Assembly: GCA_030272155.1 (NCBI GenBank)
Contig: CP126193.1
Coordinates: forward strand, 4,464,001 to 4,528,000
Origin: Tetradesmus obliquus
Taxonomy: Eukaryota > Chlorophyta > Chlorophyceae > Sphaeropleales > Scenedesmaceae
Direction of reading: 5' to 3'
DNA length: 64,000 nt
The number at the start of each line of letters is the position of its first letter. The first letter of the stretch is position 1. The translations under genes and the position numbers were made by a program. The notes under the pieces were generated by a model that was given only the letters and a program-made list of their open reading frames with translations, was not told the DNA's origin and did not search any database. This document shows positions 22,578 to 35,059 of the stretch, in pieces.

Positions 22578-25500
22578 TCACAGCCGGCGCATTGGCCTCA
22601 GTGGCGGCCTGGAAGCCGCTGCTGCCTCCATCATCCAAGGAGCAAGCGTTGAGGCATCAACGCCGCCAGCAGGCTTGCAAAGCTCCTCAAGGCCCAGCAG
22701 CCCCGTGCCCGCCTGTGCAGCAGCTGCAGCAGCCAAGAAGTTCTGCTGCTGCTGCTGCTGCAGCAGCTGAGTGGCAAGCATGTTCTGCAGCTGCTGATTT
22801 TGCGCGGCTTGCTGCTGCTGCTGTTGCTGCTGAGCCACCCACCGTACAGCAGCCTCCTGCTGTGCCTGCTGCTGCGCCTGCTGCTGTGCCTGCTGCTGCC
22901 TCAACAGCGCATCCAATCCAGCAGCAGTGGTGCGGTTGGCAGTCAGGCAAGCATCGAAGTGGGCAGCAGCATCCTGCTGCCTGAGCAAGGCGCCGCACAA
23001 TGGGCAGTTGACAGCCTCTGCCGCAGCCGCAGCCGCAGCCTGTTGCTGTTGCTGCTGCTGAAGCAATAACTGCATCAGCGCTGGGTTGGGTAACATGCCA
23101 GCCTGCTGCCGCTGAGGCGTGGCTGGCAACTGCCCAAACGTGGAGATCAGAGGGTCACCACTCCCACCCAACGCAGCGCCCATCACGCCAGATGTCTGGC
23201 TGTTGCGCGGGCTGTTGCCAGTGATGTGCACGCCTCCTGCACCTGCCAGCGTTCCCATTAAGCCACCATACGAGCCCGAAGGAGGGCCACTGCCTGGCAT
23301 CCTGCCCTGGCCACCAAACAGGTTGCCGCTCGGAGGGCCGCTGCTGCAGCCCATTCCGCCAAGATTGCTGCCAGTCATGCTCGCCCGCCCGTTGGCCTGC
23401 AGCCCCGCCACATTGACGCTGTTGGCAAGGCTGTTGGCCAGGCCCATTGCGGCTGACACAGCCACACCGCCTTGCTGCTGGCCGCTGGCGCTGAGCTCTG
23501 CCTGGTGCACCAGGAACAGCTGGCATGCACGGTGCAGCTCCAGGCGCTCCGCTGCTGTCCAGGAGTCCGCCATCTGCGGGTGGTTGCCCAGCAGCTGCAG
23601 AAGGCTGCCCAAAAATGCCCAGGGAGGTGCAATGTTTGCGTGGCAGGCCTGCGGCAAGCAAAAAAAGCAGGTGCAACTGGTCAGGAGGAGTGCCAGGTCA
23701 GTAGCAGTGCAGACCATGCATAAGCAAGCATGCTCAAAGCAGGGCTGGCAAAGTCGCAGTAATTTTGCAGGCAGTCTGCAATACAGCAGGAGCGGCCAAC
23801 TATGCAACCGTCATCAAACAGCACATGCCATGCAGCTGCTCTTCGTCACCTTCAGCAATGTGCACAGCTCTTGCGGCTTGAACGTCGCAAGGTCGTGGTG
23901 GTGAGAGGCACCACCACGCTGCAGCCGCAGGGCAGACACCTCAAAAACAGCTGACAGCAGCTCGCTGCTGAGCAGACCGCTCTTGTCGAATGCGTACACT
24001 GCGTTTGACAGTGCCTGCTCGTTGAAGCCGCCACCCCCGATGTATGGCAGCGACTGACCGCTGCTGAGAGCCAGCGCTGTGCAGCGCAGGCGCGTCAGCG
24101 ACTCGTTGTGGATGAGCAGGAACAGCTGGTGGATGGCTGGCTGCTGGCAGCAGGCCCCGCCCAGCAGCGTGGCAAAGGACCAGGCGATGTTCACCAGTGC
24201 CTGCAGGATGCAGCACAGCATCAAGTTAAGCCCACGCCAAACTGCAGCAAGACACCAAGACCACAGCAGCAGAAGATACAACGATGCAAATCAATAAGCA
24301 TCTAAGCTGAGAGAGCAGCGACAAACAACCTTACCAACCCGAACATGAAGCTGGCGTACACACCTGGCAGCTGAACTCCCTCTCAACCAGCGCCAGGTAG
24401 CGCTGCGCCTCCGCGAGCCGCGGCTCCCCGTTGGTGCCGGGCGGCTGCAGCGTGGCATGCGGCCGTGACAAGGCACGCGCCGCGGCTGCTGCAAGCTCGT
24501 TCATGAAGCGCATGATCTGGGGGTTGCGCTGCGCGTCCACGTCCATGCCACGGGACTTGAGGTGCGCCAGCGCCCATATGCTGTTTGACAGCGCCTGCAG
24601 CACCAAGGAAGCGCAGCCACATCAGAGGCGTTGGGCATGAATGCTGTGCTAAAAAATGACAGAATGCTGTGACGGCTGAACTCACAGACAGTTGATAAAC
24701 TCACGGATAACAAACCATGCCAGGTCACCGTCGTGGCTTGTGAGCAGTGCCACAAGATCACAATGCCGTGGCCAGCAGCGGCGGGCACTTCCGCAAACTC
24801 ACCTGCGCATCAAACGCGGGCGAGCCATCAGGGCGCTGGCTGTGCTGCACCAGCTGGTCTGTGATCTTGGACACCAGCGCCATCACCACAGCAGGAGGCG
24901 CGACAGGCAGCTTGGCGTAGCTCCACAGCATGTTGGCCAAGCCCTGCGAGATTGGTGCATTGATGCCGCCACAGGTCAGCATGTGCTCCACACCTGCTGT
25001 GCTCCTCACCTGCTGTCCTGCAAATATGCTGCTTCATGCTTTGCTTGCTCTTGCTTTACCTTCAAGATAATTTGCTTGCTCTTTACCTTCAAGATGAACG
25101 AATCAGTGCTGAAACATGTGACTGACGCTGCGTTCCCCTACATGGCGATAAGCAGACTGCTGCTGCGCGTCCAGAACAGCTGCATGCAGACTAGCTGCAT
25201 GCTGACCAACTGCATGCTGACTAGCTGCATGCTGAATGTGCCCAGATGGGGTGTGCCATACCTGAGGGCTGCTGCTGTCCAGGCTGCGGATGACGAACGG
25301 CGCCACCGTCAGCGCCAGCTCTGTGGTCAGCGCACTGTCGTCACTGCTGAGATCCAGCTTGGCAAGCGCCCACGTCAGGTTTGCCAGGCAGCGCCCATCC
25401 ACGCCCTTCAGGCCTTCGTTCCCTGTGTGAAGGTAGTTGAGGTGCGCCTGCAGGAACTTGCTGCTGATGGAGCCTGCAGGCCAAGCAGCAACACACATGC

Positions 25501-26815
25501 ATGCGTCACACTTGATGCATGGATTGCAATGCACAAGCAACCTAACCTGTACGCAAACCAGTCGTTACATACACAGCGCGAGCGCCGGTAGCCACGAGCC
25601 AACCAGTAGCTGCAAGGAAACTATGTTGGCCTGCTGTGCAAGCCATCACATGCGTGCTACAGCTGCGCCATAAAGCACTTCACCACAGAGTCAGTTGACC
25701 AAACTCACGGAGCAGCAACTGGAATGTGGGATGCCGCTGCAGTTCAGCCAGGTAGCCGCCCCTGCCCCTGGAAGCCTCCTTGGACATCTTCGCCAACCGG
25801 TACAGGCATGTCACCAAGTTGATGAGGTCCAGCAGGCAGTGGTAGTGAGCCACAAACTCCAGCAGCTCCTGCAAAACAGCAACAGGTTGTCGGTCAAGTT
25901 GTGTAGGGCGGATGCATGGGTATGCATGGGACATCAGGGTGACGTGTGCAGGTGGGAGGAACGGCACGCTGCAGCAACGCAGCACAGGCCAGCTCAGCAC
26001 TCACCTCCTTGCTCTGAAATGCGCTGATTCTCTTGAGCAGGCTGTGCTGCATCGGAATCGCCACATCAGGCACCTTCAGGACTCGAGCAGCTGCCAGTGG
26101 CGAGTCCACTGCGAGATGGCACAGCAAGGCAGCTTAAGGACAACGCAACACGTACAAGTGGGTTCACGTGCATTCATATGATTGGCAACACCGGCGTGTA
26201 AGACGTCTCCTGCATTGTTGATCAGTCATGCGTAAGCCAGCTACTGAGCCAGCTTCGTCTCGACGCACCTTCTGCGTCGCTGCACGACCCCGTGCCAGGG
26301 GATGCAGACCCATCCTGTGGCCAAGCTTTGATAAAAGGGCTGCCAGCCTGGCTAGGCGGGGTGCTCGCTGCACTTGAGGGGCCTATGATGCCCACGCTTG
26401 ACCGCTTTCGCCTGTACAATAGCCCCTACATGATGGAAAACAGACATTGTAAGCACATCACGCACTTCCCGAGACTGAAGGAGTGCATGCTAGGGGATGC
26501 TTCTGTGTCACACACCTCATTCCCTGCTCCTTCGCTAGAGCGCCTGCCCCGTATATTATGCATGTATTTTGTGTTTGAGGCACGCTCATTAGGAAAAGTC
26601 AGACCATTCACCAGCTTCGACTGTGAGAGGGAAAGCCGAGGAATACGTTCTAGCCCCGCGTCTGTATGCGTGGCAATCAAAGAATATGTCATAACTATCT
26701 TGTCAACTTCAAGGCAATGTCGAGGTGCCCAAAGCGACGGCACCAAGTAGTAGTAGCGCTGTGTCACATGACACAGGGTCTTGTGGTTGGGGTGGTTCGG
26801 TGCAATGCACTGCAT
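22578..26815 (-). CDS. OPR-repeat protein with C-terminal UBZ4-like zinc finger
   Basis: Probable organelle RNA-binding protein: octotricopeptide (OPR) proteins stabilise or process single plastid or mitochondrial transcripts in green algae. Exons joining in phase: 26815-26466, 26411-26269, 26108-26005, 25868-25709, 25473-25262, 25009-24803, 24594-24364, 24200-23850 and 23648-22578, about 942 residues. OPR-like helices repeat as CLANLTWALAKL, GLANMLWSYAKL, ALSNSIWALAHL, LVNIAWSFATLL and ALSNAVYAFDKSG. The last exon is Gly/Gln-rich with long polyQ. At about residues 801-820 it has a C-x2-C-x11-H-x3-C finger starting CPLCG and ending HFDAC, the spacing of UBZ4 ubiquitin-binding fingers. The first exon is AT-richer and its ATG is uncertain; the intron after it would be only 54 nt. 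Confidence 0.78.
25176..25240. repeat. Short imperfect tandem repeat in an OPR-gene intron
   Basis: The words 'agctgcatgctgact' and 'aactgcatgctgact' recur four times at about 18-bp steps inside the intron between the exons at 25473-25262 and 25009-24803. Confidence 0.55.
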
Positions 26816-27104
26816 GATGTGGCATTTTTCTGTCTATCACAAGCTTGTTGCCTCAAGCTTGCTGCTGCGCTGTCATGTGCTGATGTGGCATACTGCACCG
26901 CCCAGGCGCGGCACCCGCCAGCAGTGTTGCTGCTGCGATGGCAGCGGCTAGGAGGCAAGTCTTGCTGTGCAGGCCCATGCAGCAGGGATCTAACTCCTTA
27001 CCTGCTGCTTTCTCTGCAATAAAAGACCAGTGCTGTAGATAGGGATCAGTGCTACCTGTGCCGCACCCACTGCAGCAAAGTCATCCAACGCATACTGGCA
27101 GCTG

Positions 27105-29788
27105 ATGGCTACCATCTCGTGTATTGCGGTTCTGGTGCTGGGCAACCTGCTAGGCGCCATAGTCAGGGTATGTTATCAAGCCATAGCTGAGACAAGTTGC
27201 GTTTCTAGTGCACGCTGATTAGCAGCATTGCGATATGATGCTAATCTGGACTGGTGCCTGCATGCTGCCTTGTTTGCTTGCTCGCTTGCTGCTTGCTTGC
27301 TTGTTTGCTTGCTAGCTCACTGCTCGGCCTCTGTGTTTGCTGGGGTGTTGCAGGGCATCACTGGTTTTGGCTCTGCCATTTTAAACCTTTGTGTGTGGGT
27401 AGTGTTCACATGCCTGGGCTTCGATGCAGGTGGGTAAGGCTCGAGCGAGTACGGCTTAGGCGGTGCTGGGATGCTTTTGGTCTTTGTATCAGCGTGGTTC
27501 TGGCTGCTCCGCCACCCTTGGAGTCATTGGGACAGTGCTGTCAGACAGTGTCATTTGCTTGTGCCTGATGGCTACTGACTGCAGCTGCAGCAGCTGCACG
27601 CATACAGAAGCTGCAGGAGCGTTCCTGCAGGCTGGCATGTCATGGTATGCTAAAAGACGGTTTCATCCGGCTCCTTGCTGTTGGGTGTCCTCGCTGATGA
27701 CTTAACTTGGTGGCTGCAGGCACACTGCAGCAAGCAGTCGTGGCGGAGTGTGTCTGCAGCGAGATCTGTGCACTGCCTTTGCTCAGGTGAGCCTGTGCTG
27801 CCAGGGTGGTGCAGCTGCACGCAAGCTTCCTGCGTGAATGACGTGCCTTGTATGCGCGCTTTCAGCCGCCTGCATGACAATGTTCTGCCATTGTCTGCAC
27901 CAGCTCCACAGTTGCACAGCCAGCTGCTGACATGTGTCTGCCCTGCTGTACAGGCTCACAAAAGCAGCCAGCACTTGCGACTGGCGGTTGACGTCCTCGC
28001 TGTTCATCTTTGCGGTGAGCACAAGTGTCCAGCTTCAGAAACAATGCTCTGCTTGATGCTGCATGCTCCTGAGCCGCGCCGCCAGCAGTGCAGGACTCCC
28101 ACACACAAAACGTTGTGTACAGACCCCTCATGACATTGACCTGTGCCTGTTCTGTGTACTTTGCTTGTGGCTGTCTCGTGCAGTCCTTGGGTGCACCTGT
28201 TGGGGCAGCGCTGCTGACGACGCTGCCAGTCCGAGGCGTTGAGTTTGTGATGGCATGTGTGCTGGTACTGGTGATCGGTGCACACTGCCACGTTCTGCAG
28301 CACATGCAGCGCTGGTTGCACAGAACGCGTCGGACCGTGTCACATGACAAGCAGTAAGTGTGGCACAACATATCCCTTGCTTCTCCTGCAACGTTGCAGC
28401 TGGACTGTTTCCACATATTTAAATCTGTTGGGTTGCCAGCTTGCCTGAAGCATAACTGCAGCCTACAAGGTCTCTATCAGCACCTATCTTGCGGCTGCGC
28501 ACTTCTGCAGGTGCTCTGATGTTAGCATGGCATACCAGGCGGTCAGCTCGGACAGCAGCTGCACACTACAGCAGCAGGCGGCCTTTGGCCAGGTGCTGCA
28601 TGGGCAGCAACAGCCAGCCACCACTGCTGCAGCTGGCCCTGCTGCTGATACTGCAGTTGGCAGCAAACCAGCTGGTCAGGAGCTCCAGCTGCTGGCAACT
28701 CAGCCAAGTCTCGAAGAAGCCAGCGCTGCTGCACCGGCAGTTGAAGCTGCGCAACCGGCTCATGCTGTGACAGCAGACGCAGAGCTGTACATACCCCATC
28801 AGCACAGACCAGGGCTGGGCGAGAGCCAACCATGCAGCAGCAGCAGCAGCCTGGCTGATGACACCAGGCATGATCACAAGAGCAGCGACTGCAACCACAG
28901 CAGCGACAGCAGCGATGAAGAAACAGCGCTGCTAACCACCTGCCAAGCAGCAAGCTGCAGCAACGGCGGCAGTAGTGGTAGCAGCGGAAGCAGCAGCATC
29001 GGGCAATCATCTGCAAGCAGAGGTGCCGCCTGCAGCCGCTGGCAGGGCTGCCGGCAGGCAGTCAAGCAGTGGTGGGCGCATGCTAATGAGCCAGAGCAGC
29101 GGCGAGCAACGCTGCGGTTGCTGATGTATGGCTCGCTGGCAGGCTCTGTTTCAGGTGCAATGGCGGGGATGACAGGTGGGCGGCATGCTACAGCAGCAGC
29201 AGCAGCAGTAGCTCAGCACATGCCTTGCAACGTATGGCTCCGCATGTAGCTGCAGTGCTGCTGACATGTTGCTCTTGCGTCCAAGGCAAAGTCTGGCAGT
29301 TTTTATGCTGGGAGCTTGCGTCACCACTGTGTATGCAAACCAGGCAACTGCGCTGGTGCGCTCGCCAACTGCATCTCACCTGCTGGCACCATTGTGATGT
29401 CATGTCTTGTTAAACATTGTGCGTGCTTGCTGAGCTGCTGCTGCTTCTGCTACTGCCGTTGTCTACAACTCTTTCAGGCATGGGCGGCCCGCCTCTGATG
29501 ATGCTGTACGAGAAGCTGCAGGTGAAGAAGGACACTGTGCGTGGCTGCAATGCGGTGCTCAGCGTGCTTCAGTTCAGGGTGATCGCATACGCCCTGACCG
29601 GCAGCTTCACTCGGGACGACCTGGCGCTGTATGTTGCTGTGTCAGTGGCTGGCTTGGTCGGGCTGTGCTTGGGCAGCCACCTGGCTTCACGCATGGATCA
29701 GGCCACATTCAGCAAGGTGATGGTGGCGCTGATGCTGCTCTGCTGCGTGCTGCTGTTCGCCTCGTCAGCAGGCCTCACAGGTAGCTGA
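27105..29788 (+). CDS. TauE/SafE-family (DUF81) membrane permease
   Basis: Integral membrane transporter of the TauE/SafE family, whose members move sulfite, sulfoacetate or related anions; the substrate is not inferable here. Seven exons join in phase: 27105-27167, 27354-27429, 27720-27786, 27954-28014, 28184-28353, 28511-29175 and 29478-29788, giving 470 residues. Both halves of the family fold are marked: GAIVRGITGFGSAI near residues 16-30 in the first and GMGGPPLMMLYEKLQ in the second. Hydrophobic helices flank each. Between the halves is an unusually long hydrophilic loop of about 190 residues, rich in Gln, Ala and Ser with an SSDSSDEE patch, probably cytosolic. The start is the only ATG compatible with exon 2; N-terminal extension by an unseen upstream exon is possible. 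Confidence 0.85.
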
Positions 29789-31443
29789 AGATGGCGGTGA
29801 AGAGTTGCTGCTGCTGGGTACTCTGCTATGTACTCTGTATTTTGATCCAGAATTTGTGCATGCCTGCTGATCTGCATGCTTGTAGCGCTGTAGCTGTCCT
29901 GCACTACAGTGGAAAAATCTTCTTTCTCCATGCGTCATTTGAGCTCCGTGTCCACATAACCTTTTGTGTTGTGTCGGGGTTATCACTGTGCCGCACAGCA
30001 TGTGATCAAGTACAGTAATGGCAATTAGTATGCTCTTGATGCATGGGCGAGCAGTCTGAGGGTTCTAAGCAGAACTGGATGTGTTCAGTGCTGAGTACGG
30101 CTGTGCTGCCATGCTTGGTGACAGCAAGTCAGGTGTGTGGGTGTCAAATCGAGTCGCCCCTGCGCGCCAGTTGCAGCTGTGGGCATCTTTCCGCTTGCAC
30201 TTTCCGCACTGCAGCTGGACTTATTCGACATTTCTTTCTATTTCTGTGAGTAGCCACAGAGTTTAGTCACTAGTACTGTGTCGGAATTGCCTTGTGGTAT
30301 TGCCGCTTTGGCGCTCGTGACTGGTCATGCCATCCGCGGGATGCATGCTGCCATCTGGCCGCTGCATGTCTGCATGATAGACTTAGTGCTGCCACCTTGA
30401 TTTTCGGACTCATTGGCTGCTGTTTTTGCACATCATCGTATGCGGCGCAGCAACGTTTCTGTCAGCGCACCTTGAACCGTGGAGGGCCTGCTGGAGCCTA
30501 TGCTCCTTTGGTGGATCCAGTGCTGTGTACCTGTGCAGCGCGCATCCAGCTATGGCGTGCTACAGAGCCGTGCCACGATTGTGTCGTTTCCAATGTGGTG
30601 ACCGCAGCTGTGTTGCATGAGGATGTGCGCCATGGTGCCTGAGCCGTACCTTGCCGTTGTGTTACTGTCTCATTGGGTACAAAATCTAGTAGCACACGTT
30701 GCACCCCCTTTCCCTGGTAACAAACGCGCAAAACAACAGTGCTGAAGCTCTGCTACAAATGCTGATGGGGGTGTGCATTCAGCATCTGCGCTCTGGCGGC
30801 CACCATCAAGATGTGCACCAACACCCAGCGGGTGCCAGTTTCAACTGTGGTTCAAGAACAGATCAAAGCTTGGCAACCAGATGCTTCGCACAGCGCCTTG
30901 GCTAATACACAGCTGTACACAAGTTGATGACCAGCATTGCAGGTGCTGTACAGCACACATGTGCACATGTGTTGCCGCAGACTCAGTGTGCCTTGTCATT
31001 ATCCAGCTGCCAGCTGCCTAGTTGACGTCTTGGTCAATGCGAGCCCCACGAACCAGAAACGTGCAACCCGCCAGCTCAAAGTGTTGCTGATTGCAGCATC
31101 ACTGGCAAGAGCTGCAGGATGCTGGCGCCCTGCAAGCCACATGAAGGCTGGCTGGAAATCAAAGCCCACACTGATAATCCTGAACCCTTTGCACATCACA
31201 AGCACCGGCACCCCAAGTTGTTGAGGGTTGCTACTAGTACAGGGTGCCGTCAGCAATGGGCAGCACAAGTCATGCAAGCTGGCAGGGCGATAGCCGGCCG
31301 CCTGTGCATTTCGGTATGCATTGTGAGCATGCATGAATCAGACGTGAGTGATGGATCAGCACCAACATATGGACTGGCTGCCAACCTGATGTACAAAATG
31401 TGATGAACACCACTTGCTTGAGTCGTACCAGGGGCCCAACGTG
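29789..31443. other. Convergent intergenic region (permease / MoaE)
   Basis: This is 3' flank of two convergent genes. Several open frames occur but none has exon-like phase or a recognisable domain. No repeat of note was seen. Confidence 0.45.
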
Positions 31444-31611
31444 TCACTGCTGCTGCTGCTGCTGCCGCTGGCCGTCTTGCTGCTGCTGCAGCAGCCGCCT
31501 GCTTTCCTCGTTCTCCTTCCACATGGATCCATCCTGGAAGAACTCCTTCTTCCATATCGGCACTGTTGCTTTCAGCTCATCAATGGCCCAGTGGGTGGCC
31601 TGGCAGCAGCA

Positions 31612-31642
<31 letters not shown>

Positions 31643-32460
31643 TGAGTCGGCGTAGTCACACGTTGTGCCAGTCTACACCATCAGCTGATGCTTGCAACAC
31701 AGCAATGCAGAGTGTAGTGCCTGAACTGAGCGTGCCCTAGCTGCAGGTACCACTGCTTATTGTCATGTGCCTTCCAGCCAGGTAAATAGAGAGTCAGGAA
31801 GCTACTGCAGCACGTCACTGTTTCACCACAAGCCAGGAGCAGCTGCAAGCCTGCACAGTCTCAGGCAGCAAGCCAGCAGCTCACCTCGAGTGAGGCTTTG
31901 CGGTGCGCCGATGACACCGCAATGATCACACTAGCTTCACAGACTTCTACTACGCCCGTCCTGTGGGCCATGGCTACATGTGTGACGTCCCATTTGCTGT
32001 GCAGCTGCTGGCAGAGTTCCTGCAAGCAAAAGTTGATGCAGCGACAGCATGCAAGGTAGGAACCATCTGCTAACGGCTCACGAATGGAAGTTGCACTGAA
32101 CTGTGAGCAGCAACCTGTGCACAGTGCACATTGGTGAGAACAGACGGCGTGAACTACGGCAAGGTTAGCCCAGGAAACCTGCAGCGTAAATGCAGCAAAC
32201 TGGATGTCACGCAGTTCACCCCTGCAGCTAGAAGCCAGCAGTGTCCCTTTCACCTTAAGTTTTGCTACTGCCATAGGCACATACGCCTCATACTCCAACC
32301 TCAGCACTGATTTGCCCTGGAAGTTGTTGCGGGTGGTGCCAATGAAGCTGCTGATAGCACCAGCAGCAGGGTCGGTTACCAGCTGAGTGTACTTGGCAAT
32401 GTCCAGCGCCTGATCAGTAACCTCCACAAACCAGCCCTGACCAGACGCCTGCTGCGTCAT
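31444..32460 (-). CDS. CNX7: Molybdopterin synthase catalytic subunit MoaE (CNX7/MOCS2B)
   Basis: Large subunit of molybdopterin synthase, which transfers two sulfurs from MoaD thiocarboxylate to cyclic pyranopterin monophosphate in molybdenum cofactor synthesis; cytosolic in plants. Three exons join in phase: 32460-32254, 32019-31885 and 31599-31444, giving 165 residues, normal for the family. Family motifs are all present: AGAISSFIGTTRNN with its conserved Arg, LEYEAYVPMA, VAMAHRTG with the conserved His, SSAHR, and VPIWKKEF with the catalytic lysines. A Gln-rich tail is extra. The start is the ATG of MTQQASG; upstream frame codons begin with GTG. It is divergent to the Trm112-like gene. 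The MoaD partner is not in this window. Confidence 0.95.
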
Positions 32461-32897
32461 GCTCACGGTAATTGAGCAGTGTACGGCGCTTGTACGCTCA
32501 AGACAAGGACAGAGTCTGTACTTTGAGAATTTATTAGACCCAGCCTGATGCTACTGCCTGTACTGACACTGCTGCTGCTGCTGCTGCTGCTGCCGCTCTT
32601 CCTCAATGCTTCAAGGTGGTATGCGTGAAATAGTTCGTGATTTAGATGATGCAACATGGTCGGGTGCGCTCATCAGCGCTGGATGAAGGGGTCCTGTCAT
32701 TTGGGCTTTTGTGTGAAGGGGACCATCACATCGCGATCGCGATCACGGCAGTGAATACCTCTTGCGAGAAAGTTCAGTCTTCTAGTTCGCTTGCAGAAGT
32801 TGCTTTCCACAAGCAGCGGCATTGAAGCACGTGCTCTGTACTTCACTGTGCTGTTCTGCCTGATCACTATCAGTGGTACCTGCTGCTGTAATCCAGC
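32461..32897. promoter_or_regulatory. Bidirectional promoter with a 14-bp palindrome
   Basis: The 437-bp gap separates the MoaE start (minus) from the Trm112-like start (plus). A perfect palindrome atcgcgatcgcgat lies at 32730-32743, roughly mid-way, and is a plausible dimeric factor site. A CTG run occurs at about 32570-32592 on the MoaE side. Confidence 0.45.
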
Positions 32898-33711
32898 ATG
32901 ATCCGAGCTGCAAGCTTCAGGCTAGTGCGATGTTTAATTTATGGATGCTCACAGCGCACGAGCACGTCACCACATGTTGCGGGCATGTGCCAGGCAGCAG
33001 CTGGAAGCACCCTTCAGCAGCAGCAGTCTGCTGCAGGTATGCACGCTACAGGGCTCAAAAGCAGGGCAGGCATTGGATGCATCGCCAAGCCTGCCACTCG
33101 GTCAGCTAAGTGCTGCTATCTGCCCGCCACCTGCCTGGCAACGCTGTCTGCCAGCTCCTGCACAGTGCTGCCTCCACTGAAGCTTGACGCTGCTGACCAA
33201 GGACCTGCATTGCCGTTGCAGGATCAACTGCCGCTGTGCTGGACGAGGCCCTGCTTGCTAAGCTGGTCTGCCCGCTTGCAAAGACACCTCTTAGGTTGGT
33301 TCAATGCATGGGCTGGGTCTGCAGCACCAGATAACAGGGATGCTAAGCAGTAGCATGCGTGACCATTCACGACCGCTCATGTGCGGTGCATGTTCACAGA
33401 GATATTGCTTTCAGAAGCATGCAAGCAGGATAGTGAGATACAGTGGCCGATGTGCTGCCAGTACTGCATTGCTGCAGCTGTGCACATGCATCTAACGCAA
33501 ACCACTGCTGTGAAGGACAGCACAACACTGGGGTGCTGCTTTGTCTGCTGCCCGCTGCAGGTATGATGTGGAGCAGCAGCTGCTGATGAATGATGAGCTG
33601 GGTGTGGGATACCCTGTGGTGAATGGCGTGCCTTACCTGATGCCCACGCGGGGCAGGATGCTGCATCAGGAGGGCCAGGAGGAGGAGGGGCAGCAAGCAG
33701 GACACAGCTGA
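32898..33711 (+). CDS. Trm112/UPF0434-family protein (PREY/YcaR-like), organelle leader
   Basis: Small protein of the Trm112p-like/UPF0434 family. In mitochondria the homologue PREY (PYURF) chaperones SAM-dependent methyltransferases for coenzyme Q and complex I; bacterial YcaR is related. Three exons join in phase: 32898-33036, 33222-33294 and 33561-33711, giving 120 residues. The N-terminal 45 residues (MIRAASFRLVRCLIYG...) are Arg/Ser-rich and acid-free, like a mitochondrial presequence. The core reads LDEALLAKLVCPLAKTPLRYD, split by the second intron, then ELGVGYPVVNGVPYLMP, matching the family throughout. The two-Cys zinc site of Trm112 is reduced to one Cys, as in PREY/YcaR. The C-terminus is a short Glu/Gln tail. 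The mitochondrial location is inferred from the leader. Confidence 0.9.
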
Positions 33712-35059
33712 AGCTAGCCGATTCAGGAGAGCTACCATCAGCCTCTTCCCCAAAACATCACCATGATACAGCCCATCTTTTGGACGATGTTCTTGTGTGG
33801 GCCAGTGCGTCAGAGTCGCACCGTGAAACACTGTGACCATGCCTTCACACTCCTGCAGCAGCAGCAAAGTTGCAGCGGCGGCGCCGCCGCCGCAGGGCTG
33901 CCAGCAAGGGCTGGGCCAGGATGCTCTGCCGCGGCCTTTGGTGTGCTGTGCTGCTTGTCTTGGCCAGGATGCTGGGATCAGCAGCGCCACAGCCCTGGCT
34001 GTGAGCAACTTGCTGCATTGAATGCACCGAGCTCAGCACATGTCTGCTGGCAACCATGCACTGAGTGCAGGCTGTGTCGGCAGCCATGGCTGGCGTTGGG
34101 GGCCAGCAGCCAGCGCTCAGCGCATGCCGAGCTCAGCAATCCAAACACTTCATTAAGTGTTGTACCTTTAGCGCGATGCATGGCCAGGGCAGCAACGTGC
34201 ATTGATTTAGCGTGCGTACATTCCCTGCTGGCTGTTTTGACAATCATGCATGCACCCGGGCAGCACCTTCAAGCCTGCTGGATGAACTGCATGTAGCATG
34301 TGTCTCGCCCAGTCCAGCCTGCACACAATTCTTGCTGTGTACACTGCGCAAGTGACACAGGCCTAAGACTTAGGTCACAGTGCTTGGACTGTGCTTCAGC
34401 TGTTGGCAGTAGTTGCGGGTCATTGCAGCAGGTCTTGGCCCATTTGTTCACCAGCTGGCACCAGCTAGCCATGGCTATACTGTTGTGCATACCGTCTTGC
34501 ACCTGAGTGGCACGGCGCATTCCCCATGGGAGGCTCACAAGGCACTCAGTGACTGGGAGTTGGCCACACAAAGTGTGATATGTTTTCAGACGACATGTAT
34601 CTGCTTCTCATAGCATGTTCAGGTGTGACTGCGACAAATATTAAGTGCGTGGTTCATTAAGCGGCATGTTCAAAAGCTGCAAGTGCTGAGTTGTGAGGAT
34701 CGCTGATCCACTCTGAAAGGGGATGGTGCACTGAGGTGTGGCAAAGCCCTGGTCAGGAGACGCAGTGTTACAGCAGCAGGCGTGAATCCTCCTCCTATGA
34801 AACGTCATAGAAGTTGGTGAAGTCAAAATCTACTTGCTATTGATACCAAAGCTCCTCATAAGCGAAAATCAGAGCACAAAGGCATTACAGGCACAGGCTT
34901 TTGAACACTTCTCCTAGTGTGAGTGTAAGGCGACCGAGTGTACAGCAGCAGGCAAGTAATACTTTCGACGAGCTTACTAGTGTGTCGAGCACCTTTTGAA
35001 GCTGGCATTGGTGCCTGTCGCGATGATCTCGCTCTACAGCTACTGCTGTCTTGTGCAGG
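33712..35059. other. Gene-free stretch
   Basis: This is the 3' flank of the Trm112-like gene and the upstream region of the next plus-strand gene. A TCGCGA hexamer at 35018-35023 lies 37 bases before the next ATG. No exon chain or RNA gene was recognised. Confidence 0.4.

Noticed and set aside
32731-32740. GCGATCGC octamer as a cyanobacterial HIP1 site implying horizontal or plastid origin
   Set aside because: The octamer is short and sits in a clearly nuclear promoter between intron-containing genes; chance occurrence is more likely.
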